From Neopestalotiopsis rosae (taxonomy: Eukaryota; Ascomycota; Sordariomycetes; Amphisphaeriales; Sporocadaceae), in NCBI GenBank assembly GCA_023078685.1, contig JALGAS010000011.1, positions 620,001 through 684,000 of the forward strand: a DNA stretch of 64,000 bases. The letters are read 5' to 3'. Of this stretch, positions 47,764 through 57,270 are shown piece by piece. The first letter of the stretch is position 1, and each line of letters opens with the position of its first letter. The translations under genes were made by a program, and so were the position numbers. Below the pieces are notes generated by a model. The model did no database searches. It was not told the origin of the DNA and saw only the letters and a list, made by a program, of their open reading frames with translations.

Positions 47764-48578
47764 TCAGTCTGCTTTTGAGATGTTCTTCACCATGTTGATG
47801 CCATCGCCACCGCCGCCGGCACCTTGATCAGGTTTCTCGGCTCTTTGAAAACCGACTCTCTCGTAGAATTTGACCACCTTTTCATTCTCGGCTGCAATGC
47901 CAATCCAGATACCCTGGCCATAGTTTTGAGCGCTGTCCTTGATACTCTTTACAAAGGTGTCGATTAGTTGGCGGCCCCAGCCCTTGCCTTGCCAGGCATC
48001 CAGCAAATCGATATGCATGGTGGCGCGCCACTTTTCGGTCAAATGCTCGTTGCCCTCAAACAGCAGCCACTGGGGGTTATAAGCAGTCTGGGCCATGGCA
48101 ACGACATTGATCTTTTGACCGTTGCCGGCGGCGGCAGCAGCGGTAGCGGTGGTGGTACCTGGGGCGGTAAGTCCCAAGAGCGAGTCGTCCATGATGGTCC
48201 AGGGCTCGCGGGTGTCGAGGTTGGAGGGAGCAGCGACGGTGGGGTTGAGCACCGAGGTCACGTAGGACGGGTAGGCGGCGGCAAATGCGTGAATGTCTGG
48301 ACACCCGATGCAGTAACCGACGGCCTGGCCTGAGCCATCATCCAGAACCCAGCAGGTGGAGGGCGAGAGGAATGTGTACTGGTGCGTCCACAGGTAGGGT
48401 GACAGCTTGGTGGCTACCGGTGATGATGAGAGGGAGAGCGGCAGAGTGGCGCGGCACTATCAGTATGATAATATCAGAGGTCAGTAAAGTGAGTGCAAGT
48501 ATGTGGAGTGTGGCGGCAACGTACAATATGAGCGCAGGCTTCGAAATCCGTCTCCTGATAGGAGCGTATAAAGGCCAT
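47764..48578 (-). CDS. GNAT-family N-acetyltransferase, 2 exons
   Basis: Exons 48578-48525 and 48456-47764 give 248 aa. The 68-nt intron starts GTACGT and ends TGATAG; splicing joins EACAHI to CRATLPLSL. The protein shows GNAT elements: an N-terminal strand MAFIRSYQETDF, the central SPYLWTHQYTFLSPSTCWVLDD, the acetyl-CoA binding motif A seen as DAWQGKGWGRQLID (R/Q-x-x-G-x-G/A type), and a C-terminal NEKVVKFYERVGF. Ala- and Gly-rich insertions occur at about 130 and near the C-terminus. The arrangement resembles fungal proteins related to the acetyltransferase-like C-terminal domain of metazoan O-GlcNAcase, a by-eye impression. Substrate unknown. Confidence 0.88.
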
Positions 48579-49258
48579 TGTGAGATGAGTAAGCCCGACG
48601 ACGACAGCGGAGCTCTGTGGTGATACTATGAGGGAGGGGATGCTTCTTGGCGTATGTGGGATAGAAGACAGCAAGACGCGATGCTTGGAATTCTCCCTGT
48701 TCAGATATTGTCAATGTCGACAAGGATCACTAATCAGCAACTAGATAGTCACAGAAGGAGTGAGTGTTGAATCAAAGAGTGAGGTGTATTGAATATCTTG
48801 GGCATCGAACAGATGTTTGGGGGTGGGTAGGGGTCAAATGTAGTCAATTAGCTAAGGTTAGGTGCGTATGTAACGTTAAATGTATGCATGCATGGGATGC
48901 CCCGAAAAGTCGCTCTATGTATGCGACAGTCTGGAGATGAATGCAACCCCACTTTCCCCATTTGTGTAGAATAATACCTTGAGGCTTATCAACCAGCAAA
49001 CCATGAACTTATCTAATACATGGTATATGAAGTAGGTATCGACTACAATGTCCGAGGAGAGCAGTGGGATGTACTATTGTAGCGCCAACTTCTTGGGCAG
49101 GCGTCGGAAAGATGTACTCCAATTGGTCGGATGAGAGCTCATTTCTACTCCATTGATATGTAGTCAACAACAAGCTTCAACAATGATGGATGTAGTATTT
49201 TTCAACCAAGATTAGATGTATTTATAGCTGTCAAGTCCATGTTGGTGAATACCCCCGT
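48579..49258. other. Intergenic region
   Basis: Holds the promoter of the acetyltransferase and the 3' UTR of the 82-aa gene, which is transcribed in the same direction. No additional gene is seen. Confidence 0.55.
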
Positions 49259-49698
49259 CTACTCGGTCTCTGCCTTCTTCTTGGAGTCGCTCTTTGGCTG
49301 TGGATCTCCCTTTTTGGGTTCGTTCTTTGACCCAGCTTCGTTTTCATAGTCTCCTCCCTGCTTTTCATACTCTTTTGCCAGTTTGGAGGCCTAGCATTTA
49401 AACGTGTCAGCCGTTGGTGTTTCGTACGGACATATTCAATAAAACTATCGTACCTTCCACGCTGACCATTGGCCCTCGCCTCCGCCGCTCTTGTTGGGCT
49501 CTTGCTTGATATCTGCACCGAGTCTTGTCAGTCGAATGTTGTTCGGAATGATGGCAGTCAGTGGAAATGGAAACGAACCCTCTTTGATGCTCTCCCGCAA
49601 TTCGGGATCAGTTGGCTTTCCTATTCCGCTGTTTTAGTTCTCAAAGCCATGATTGTGAAGTTGATATCTTCTGATGCCCTACCTTTGCTTGAGCCCAT
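49259..49698 (-). CDS. Small hydrophilic fungal protein, 82 aa, 4 exons
   Basis: Exons 49698-49683, 49620-49579, 49512-49454 and 49390-49259 total 249 nt. Introns are 62, 66 and 63 nt, all GT..AG; the last ends in a CTAG acceptor. The protein runs MGSSKGKPTDPELRE, IKEDIKQEPNKSGGGEGQWS, AWKASKLAKEYEKQGGDYEN and a Lys/Glu-rich tail. The GGGEGQWSAWKA core and the following helix look like a small uncharacterised fungal family I have seen described only as conserved hypothetical. It has no signal peptide or membrane segment and is highly charged. Three introns in 82 codons that all keep the frame are strong evidence that it is real. Function unknown. Confidence 0.85.
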
Positions 49699-52023
49699 GT
49701 TGCAAGTGATTATTTAATCCTTTATATGTGCTTGGTGTGGATAAATTTGTTGGACACAGGTCTGATTGCATAGAGTATATAGTAGAGGGGATTGAACATG
49801 ACATTTCTGATTGTAGCAAGAGACTTAAGTAAATATATTGGCCAATTCATCTACTGGTCAACAGTCACGAATCTATGACGACTGCGATATTCCGCATTGG
49901 GAAACAAAGACACATGTAATCTAACGAGGTATGCAGGAACCAGTTGGCAATGGCAAGCTTAGCGCCGGGAGTGGCCGTGCAGATTACATCATTGACACAT
50001 GAACGAATCTGGCATTGGGTTTGTCAACGGCTTAATACAATTACTTGGCAGACTGAATGATAGTTATATAGATACATGTTCTCGGTATTGATGGCTTGTT
50101 ATATCTATCCTAAATGATTGCGTTTAGTAGATGTTCAGTACTCCAAAGCTGCGACAAATAGTGTCTTGCCTTTGAGCTGGTTCGGCCTGGCGCCCCGAAT
50201 ATCCTAACCACCGCTCTCGTCCTCCTGTTCATGACTGTTTCCTATTACAAATGTCCCTGCCATACCCGTGCAGAGACGGCTTGTGGTCATCGCAGCACGA
50301 TTACTTGGACTCTGGGGCTCAGCGGAGCCGCGTGACGCGCAGGATTTCATGAGACGCTCGGGCAAAGACGCCCCGATCAGCTTTGACCGGCTTAATGAAA
50401 CTTAGTCGTTGCTTTGGAGGGCATCTCCCTGCTTCATGGTGCACTGACGACTCAGCTACTCCGAAATGACCATTCTTCTTGCCTTCCTTCTGACAGGCTA
50501 GCACTGGGCTTGTTTGCGCCGAATATTCATAGTGTATGTAGTCAGTGCCGCCGAAATATCGTGGGGTTTCGACACGATCATCAGAACCGCTCAACAGATG
50601 GTTCGACAAGCCTGGTGGAAGAACCCTGATAACCGTTGCTCCAAGGCGCAAACGACGCCAACTATGGAGGATAGACATTTGACCAAGAAGTGTTGCATCC
50701 AGGTGGCCAAACAACAAGAGTCATGTCGCATGTGGACAGAAGTAAATGCCACTCACATACATACATTTGTCTGCTTGTTGATTCACGATCAGTCCTTGAT
50801 CTGTGTGCACAACATCGGACATGGAGAGATGGACTCTTGCTGCCTACCTACTCGCCTGCCTACCATGGCTTGCATGGCTTGCATGGCTTTGGCCAAGTGG
50901 CACAAGGAATAGAAAATAGGCAGTCAGCAGAGAGGCAGAGAGAGGTGAGACAAAGAGAGCCTTGGCTGACGATGATTTCATGGCTCTGCCAATCAGCTAA
51001 ACCACACAGGTCCAAAGCCGGTGTCGCTAGGCTGATAGAAGAGAGGGAGCGAATCATGGTCAGCCATTAGAAGTTGACATGCTCTAATCGAATGACGCTG
51101 ACCAGTGACGGGCGGCGGATGGGCAACGATGGGCAATGCTATGGCGCTAAGCCCCACGATCATCTTTGTCCGTTTAGGTCGTAAAAGTCTAAAAGTCTGG
51201 GGGTTTTCTGGGGGGTTCTGGGGGCTCTGGGGGCTCTCGGGTCTCTGGGGGGGAGGCTGGCGAGGGGGAAACCCAGGACTTTGCCTCTAGACGAGGGCAA
51301 AGACGAAGTCTGATTCGACAGACTAGCAAGACGATGCGGGGTAGAGTTTGACACTGCTTTTTGACTCGCCCCTAGGCAAATGTCATTGAAGCTTACTCGC
51401 TGATAATGCGCAAAGGGACCAGAGGACAGAAAGAGGGACGATATAGTAGAGAGTCAAGTAGTGGTGGTGGTAGTAATCATGGTACTCGTACAGGTTGTAG
51501 TGTAGTAGAGTAGCGTCCATGCCAGGGTAGTTGTGCGCTGGTGGTAGTAATAGTAAACTGGGTTGGTGGGTTTGAAGGGAAATACGGGGATCAACTAACC
51601 GGGCACACCATGATCTCATTGGCTGAATCCAAGTAGCAGGTAGTAGGGTTTCTTCTTTGGACTGCGCCGAACTGGGGGAGAGTCTTGAACATCAGCCCAT
51701 CCGGTATCGACCGAGTGGGTGGGTTGGGGGAGAATCTGGGACCTGCCGCATGAATGGGAAAAGGGAACTGTTATACAAGTATATAAGTATGCCCTGCTCA
51801 GCTTCTGCTTCATGTTTAGTCACCTCTAAACTATACCTGATTTTTTATTTCTTGTCACCATTTCGATAAATACATATCAAAAGAGAAAGACACAAAAGAA
51901 TAGCCACTTGATATATATCATCATACACATATACACAGCTTAGAGCTACTCACCATCTCAACCTACAACCAGCAATCTCCAAGGCCACCAAGACCGCCAA
52001 GACCACCCACTTACTTCACCACC
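49699..52023. other. Intergenic region with G-rich block
   Basis: About 2.3 kb between two divergent small genes. Open frames on both strands at 50319-51070 overlap each other and have no domain. A G-run block lies at 51199-51277. The last few hundred bases should carry the promoter and leader of the Cys-rich peptide gene. Confidence 0.5.
51199..51277 (+). other. Potential G-quadruplex block
   Basis: Runs of 5, 6, 5, 5, 3, 7 and 5 G are spaced by 4-9 bases on the plus strand, well above the usual four-run G-quadruplex pattern. It lies about 750 bp upstream of the 33-aa peptide ATG. Confidence 0.7.
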
Positions 52024-52125
52024 ATGTCTCCCTACTCAAAGTATTGCTGCAAATGCGGTGGCATGCTCGTCATCAGCAACAAGTGCACATCTTGCCAGCA
52101 TACCGAGTGTGGTAGTTGCTTGTAA
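52024..52125 (+). CDS. 33-aa cysteine-rich peptide with CxxC motifs
   Basis: The ATG at 52024 has a good context (CACCACCATG) and opens a 33-codon frame, MSPYSKYCCKCGG, then NKCTSCQHTECGSCL. It has eight Cys and one His; CxxC, CxxCxH and CxxC spacing would suit one zinc-ribbon-like site. Very short fungal proteins with this CxxC..CxxCxHxxCxxC layout exist in hypocrealean genomes, and this appears to be one, though I judge by pattern only. No signal peptide is present, so a secreted toxin or effector is unlikely. The stop TAA lies inside the sequence GTAAGA at 52122, a good splice donor. If used with the acceptor at 52288, the C-terminus changes. Role unknown. Confidence 0.65.
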   Translation: MSPYSKYCCKCGGMLVISNKCTSCQHTECGSCL

Positions 52126-52658
52126 GAAGATGGTGTATCATCTCTTCTTCTTCTTCTTCTTCTTCTTCTTCTCAATGTGGGCTTCATGTAGCTCCCACAT
52201 GTGTACAGGTAAGGGTGCAACCCTTTAATGCAATGGTGTAGCAGCATCATTGCGAGATATTTCAGAGTCACCACTAACCTGACACCAGATGGTTTCTATC
52301 AGACATTTTTCGGTCCGTGTATTGATTGATGGCTTAACATGGGGATTTCTTATTCGTTACGAGGGATGGCGTTTGCAAGGGATACCAACGAAGCGGGAGT
52401 GGTAGCCACTTCAAGGCAAAACGATATCCAATTTGAACTTTCGAAATGATTTGGGAATGGCAGGGTCGGATCGCTCAGCTCTCTTACAACAGTGCATTAT
52501 TGAATATGAGAATACCACAATAAAATCAAAAGTACAACATCCAAATGCAGTCCTCGCGATTGTGACGGATACCTATAGTAAAAGTTGATTGGTGCAATAA
52601 GTTTCTATTACCAATACTCTAGCCCAATAATATCCACGAGGAGCCCCATCCCCTCCAT
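52126..52658. other. Intergenic or 3' UTR/intron region
   Basis: Downstream of the peptide stop. It holds the TTC microsatellite and a CTAAC branch-like site (52274-52278) with an AG at 52288 that could end an intron of the peptide gene. No further gene is seen before the MDR stop. Confidence 0.5.
52143..52172 (+). repeat. TTC microsatellite
   Basis: About ten TTC units just after the 33-aa peptide frame, within the possible intron or 3' UTR. Likely length-polymorphic. Confidence 0.9.
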
Positions 52659-53588
52659 TCATGGCACAAAGACAACGCGGCCCTTGATAGACTTGTCATC
52701 CCACGACTTTTCGATATCACTTAGGGGTATTTGTGTTGTGGCTGGTGCCGGCCACTTTGCTGCAAGTGGCACCAGCTTTTGCAACTCGCTGAACAATGCT
52801 GTCAACCTCCAGCTCCCGGGTCCTGCGCCTCGAATGGTGAGGTTGGTAGATCTCAGCAGGGGGCCGGGTAGCGACATTTCTGCCTTGCCCGAGAGTGTAC
52901 CAATCTGAACATACTGTACCGCCTTCTTGGTCTGAAGACTAGTGAGCAAGTGGTGGGCAAGGTCTCCATAGACGTAATCAAGAATAACATCTGGCTCGAC
53001 GCCCGAAAAGTCGGTATCCGTCATGTTGTCCTGGAGGACAATGTAGTCATCGAGTGCATCGACGGCCTTCAATGCCGCCTCATCCCTCGCGACGCCCACG
53101 ACTCTGGCGGCGCCCAGGGCCTTTGCAGAGTGCACAGCGAGGCGACCACTGGCGCTGGTGGCACCCACGACGAGGGCAGTCCAGTCGGTAGGGAGGTTGT
53201 CTGTCCGCTGCGTAATGGCCATCCAGCTGGACATGGCCGGGTTGACGCTGGCCGCAAAGGCGACGGGGTCTGTCCCTGCGGGCAATGCCACCAGGGTGCT
53301 GCGCGGGACGTTGACATACTGGGCAAAGGTGCCAAAATGGTCGCTCACGTTCATAAAGTAATAGAGGGATCCATTGGACTCGTGGCAGCCAACCCCGTCG
53401 ACGCCGGGAACATGGGGAAGGGTCTTGGCCGAGTAGTGGCGCCCGGCGGCACGAGAGCGCACGACTTGATGGGCACCGGCAGCCAAGACACGGAGCTGGA
53501 CCTCGGAGTCGTCTTGGGGAGCGGGTAGCTTGGGCACCGTGACGTAGCGGGGCGCCTCGGACCAGGCTGTGACCTGGGCGGCCTGCAT
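52659..53588 (-). CDS. Zinc-less MDR-superfamily (quinone-oxidoreductase-like) oxidoreductase
   Basis: A single exon of 309 aa starting at MQAAQVTAWSEAPRY. An in-frame ATG 17 codons upstream exists, but the family begins here. The N-terminal GroES-like part has HVPGVDGVG. The Rossmann part has VVGATSASGRLAVHSAKALG and VVGVARDEAALK, the NAD(P)-binding loop of medium-chain reductases. The Cys/His ligands of the catalytic and structural zinc sites are absent, placing it with zinc-independent enoyl or quinone reductases. It probably reduces a small carbonyl or quinone with NADPH. It precedes two transporter genes on the same strand, but the spacing (1.1 kb) argues for separate promoters. Confidence 0.88.
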   Translation of the reverse strand: MQAAQVTAWSEAPRYVTVPKLPAPQDDSEVQLRVLAAGAHQVVRSRAAGRHYSAKTLPHVPGVDGVGCHESNGSLYYFMNVSDHFGTFAQYVNVPRSTLVALPAGTDPVAFAASVNPAMSSWMAITQRTDNLPTDWTALVVGATSASGRLAVHSAKALGAARVVGVARDEAALKAVDALDDYIVLQDNMTDTDFSGVEPDVILDYVYGDLAHHLLTSLQTKKAVQYVQIGTLSGKAEMSLPGPLLRSTNLTIRGAGPGSWRLTALFSELQKLVPLAAKWPAPATTQIPLSDIEKSWDDKSIKGRVVFVP

Positions 53589-54740
53589 TATCGTGACTGT
53601 TGTTATTATCCTGGTGTTGTTTTTACTGGCTCTTCCCAAGTCTGATATGAGTGCGGGTTGACGAGGGACTCAACGGGATAAGAGTATAGAAGTCGAATGA
53701 ATTCTAGTATCAGGAATGTAAAAGAGTCTGATGAAGAAGGAAGGGGGAAGGATTGGCGGTAGTTGTTTATTTTCAGTGAGGAGGAATAATAATGCAACAG
53801 CGGATGTGATCCTTCGTGCAAGCCAAGACCAGATCTGATGATATGCCTGCCCATAGCTACGGCGAGACTTTGCTTTTTATGTGATCCAGGGCGGACTTTT
53901 GGCGGGGGAGCTTCTCGTTCCTTCTGTCATTTTTCTTCATTTGTCGCTCTTTTTGTCATCAGAATATAAGCAGGTAGGTACATACGGAGGTTGCCAGCAT
54001 TGAAGATTCCCGATATGCCTGCCACCTGTCTGCGACTCGCGTATAAGTGCATACATACATGATCTACGCTGTTGCCGGTTGCCTGTTGTGTGCCGTGGAG
54101 AAGGAGTTGACCTAGGAGTTGACCTTGAAGTGGCGTAGCTTTGAACCAGTGGGAAACCGTCTCCGGGAGCGGACTTTTAAGAGATCTCCGACTCCATAGT
54201 ATTTGGTAAAAAGTATGAATGTGCTGACCTTAGGTTAGACATGGTGGCTTGGATAGTAATAAGTATTTTCTCTATTTCATCACTATTCTTCTTTCAAGTT
54301 GTATGTAATTCTTCTATTGTGATTTACATCTTTATTCTTGTTTTCATTTCCCTCTCTTGCCTGTGCACATCCATCATGGCCACTTGGGCGGCAAGATGCA
54401 TCCAACCGCACACGTCTCAAAGTGGCACAGTGACGCCTTTGTAGTATGTCCATCTGCGTTTGGCGCTCGATGCCACTACCATGGCACTTTCTTTTCCCGC
54501 ATGTTGGATACTTTAATGCGCAGCTGCTGCTGCAAGGCCATTACTCAGGTAGGCCAGTGACTGATCATATCTGGGAATAATCCAGCAATCAATCAAAGGC
54601 ACGACAGCAGGGATCACTATGTAGAGATCCCACATTATGGAAGTCGTTGCAGAAGTCGTGCCGTGCATGTTACGGACTTGGATGACTGCATCCTCTTCTT
54701 TCCCTTCTTCCGGCAGCACATGGGATCTCAGATGGTCTCA
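53589..54740. other. Intergenic region
   Basis: Contains the MDR oxidoreductase promoter and the 3' end region of the DMT transporter. The plus-strand frame at 54241-54444 is hydrophobic but low-complexity and has no family match by eye, so it is not called. Confidence 0.5.
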
Positions 54741-56505
54741 CTAGACCCGGCGCGAGCCTGAATCGCCACTGTTTCCAAGCAGGCTGCTCTCCTCGTCTAC
54801 AGAGGGCCGCCTGACATGCGCTGTTGTCGTCGACTTCTTGCTCTTCTGCAGACTGACCCAGATCGCGGCACCAATGATGAGCAGCGCGCCGATCAAGCTC
54901 AAGCCCGATGGTGTGGTTCCCCATACAACTTTTTCCAATATCAGGGCAAATACCAGTTGGGTGTACTATCATTCCTGTTAGCCGTCCCTTCATCGCTATT
55001 CAACATTGTCCTTCCGAGGTTCTTTCGAGGGGCTATCATGTCGGAGCATATGAAAAGGGATGATACTGACAATGAGATTGGTGGCTCTTCCACCCTTTTC
55101 TCGCTGTAGGCCCTCGGTGATGAGGAACTGGAGCAGAAATCCTGCAATGCCAATTGCGACCAAGAGAGCCCTGCAGATCAGTGTCTTCTTATCAGCCATC
55201 GTGGGTACAAGGGTAGGAAACAAGAACGAAAAACCCATACCATTGTGTAACGTTTTCTGGAGTCTTGAACTCGAGGTCTGGGTGTATGAGGATGATCAGA
55301 CACGAACCGACCGTGGCCACGACGGCAAAATAGTTGACGCTGACGAGTGAGTGGGCTCTCGTGCCAATGACTCGGATTGTAGAGTAGGCCGTCGCCGCCC
55401 CAAACGACCCAATGACTCCGAGCAGGACGGCGAGGGACCGCTCAGCCGGAGTTACAGGTATGGCAGGCACTATTCCGCTTGGCCCGTCCGCGTTGGTCGT
55501 GGCCATGGCCGTGGTCCCGAGACCGAGACTATTCGCCAAGTCGTCTCCGTCCTGGGTTACGGGGAATAGAAATGGTGGGCGTGCAATAAATAGTACGCCA
55601 ATGAAGGCAATGACACCTGCGAGAGCTTCCTGGACTGTAAAGGGTTCCTATCACGACCATACAAGTACAACATCAATAAGGGTGATCCAACATGGCAATG
55701 GAAGATTGAGTGGGCATGGAAGAACCGACCTTCAGTACGACAAAACACATGAAAGCCGTCAAGGTTGGGACGATGAAGCTGATGACGGTCGAGTCGGACA
55801 GGTTAAGGTAGGACAACGAGTCTGAGATTGTGCCAAATGTCAGCGCCCAAAACCTCTCCATATCAAGACACCATAAAACCGTCACCGGAGTTAAAAGGCA
55901 TGAGGGGGGCAGCTAACAGTATGAGCAGAACAGCCCCATGAAACCGGCAAAGCCGCGTAGGATGAGCAGCCCTCTGATCTGAGGGCTGCCGAGGGGAAAG
56001 TCGGGAACCTTTTTGATCCACATGTAGAGAGATCCCAAGATCGCAGTGGCCAGCATGCGGACAAATATAATTTGCAGTGCATGGAACTTTGTATCAAAGC
56101 CAGTCTCCAAGAGACGCGTCGCCGTGGTCATCTACATTTGTGTAATTCAATTTCACATATTAGCAACCCACTGTGATGGACATGTAGGATATGGAAGAGA
56201 ACAGTATAGAAGAAACGACAACTTCAGGAAACGATCCCCGGTGTCTGTCCACGTACCAGGGAGGCAAAAACCTCGGCTAGGAACACTAGAAAGAGACCCA
56301 AATTCCTTGTGTAAAAATGCCCGAGTCCTTGCCATGCACTCGAGGGCTGGTCAAGGGCGTTGTCGTCGCCGTCTGCCACTTCACCTCGATCACCTCGAGC
56401 ATCGACAGCGGCCGTTGGGTCGGAATGTGCCATTACACGGGCAGAGGAGTCACGGGGCTCTTCTTGGTTGGGTCCATTTCCCTCGCCATTGGTACCGTAT
56501 GACAT
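54741..56505 (-). CDS. DMT-superfamily (EamA-type) membrane transporter, 6 exons
   Basis: Exons 56505-56257, 56131-55918, 55821-55730, 55647-55241, 55170-55071 and 54965-54741 give 428 aa. Introns are 125, 96, 82, 70 and 105 nt. Splices restore family joins: EVFASL/MTTATRLLE, FCSY/YSLSYLNLS, VLK/EPFTVQEAL, VTQW/ALLVAIG and TNLI/YTQLVFAL. The first 70 residues are hydrophilic and Asp/Glu-rich. Ten predicted helices follow in two EamA repeats, including FGAATAYSTIRVIG and VVWGTTPSGLSLIGALLIIG. The C-terminal tail is charged. The transported metabolite is not predictable. Two donors are unusual (GTCGGT, GTCAGT), but the protein joins are convincing. The protein would sit in the plasma or an internal membrane. 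Confidence 0.88.
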
Positions 56506-57270
56506 TCTTCTTCTCTACTTTTACTCCTTGTCTTCGGCGCTGCTTGCGAAATAGGAATCAGCAAAGGGAGGGTATCAGATACCTCGAGTGGCTTTCCAAA
56601 TATGCTTTACATCTATAAAGCTAGTCAGTTTCTAAAGTCTAATTTTTTTTTGTCTTTTCTTCCTAAACTCCAGTTCGTCGCCTCCAACGGAGCGGGGCTT
56701 TGCATTAGCGGTGTCGGCTACTAACTAGTCTTGCCGAAACTGGAGGCCAAAGAGTTGTAATACATGCAAACAAACCTAGGTGAGTATGTAAGCAGACTCG
56801 AGGCTGATTAGGTAGTATTATTGTGTATACCCTGTACGAGAATCACGATATGACAACTTGGTATGCTCAGAGTTTATATCAAGCATGGCTAAACATTGAA
56901 CTATTGATATCGTGCCTCGCAATCACATCTGTCACGCCAAAGAAAGACTTTCATTTCGTGAGTGTGATTCTATTTTTCCCATATTAGGCCGTATCTGGTC
57001 TACTATAGTATCGTTTGTAAAAGAGCATTAAATCTATATACAGCGCCTTAAAGACATGTGCAAAGCCTTCTCGAGGGCACATTCTCAGGGTCCGTATCAA
57101 AAGGACAAGAGACGAGACGTTACATGCATAGGAGGACTTTTCTGATAAAGCCAACTCCCGGGTATTATATGTTTATATGTTTTCTTTCTTTTCTTGAAAT
57201 GGGTATTGGAGTAAAATGTGTGTGTGTTGACCATGGACTGGAGGGGTTGGCAACCCGGTATTATTTATGA
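56506..57270. other. Intergenic region
   Basis: Holds the DMT transporter promoter and the ABC transporter 3' end. Moderately AT-rich; no gene seen. Confidence 0.55.

Noticed and set aside
50319..51070. Several overlapping open frames of 65-132 codons on both strands
   Set aside because: No domain, no signal and no consistent codon use; they are probably chance frames in GC-balanced intergenic DNA.
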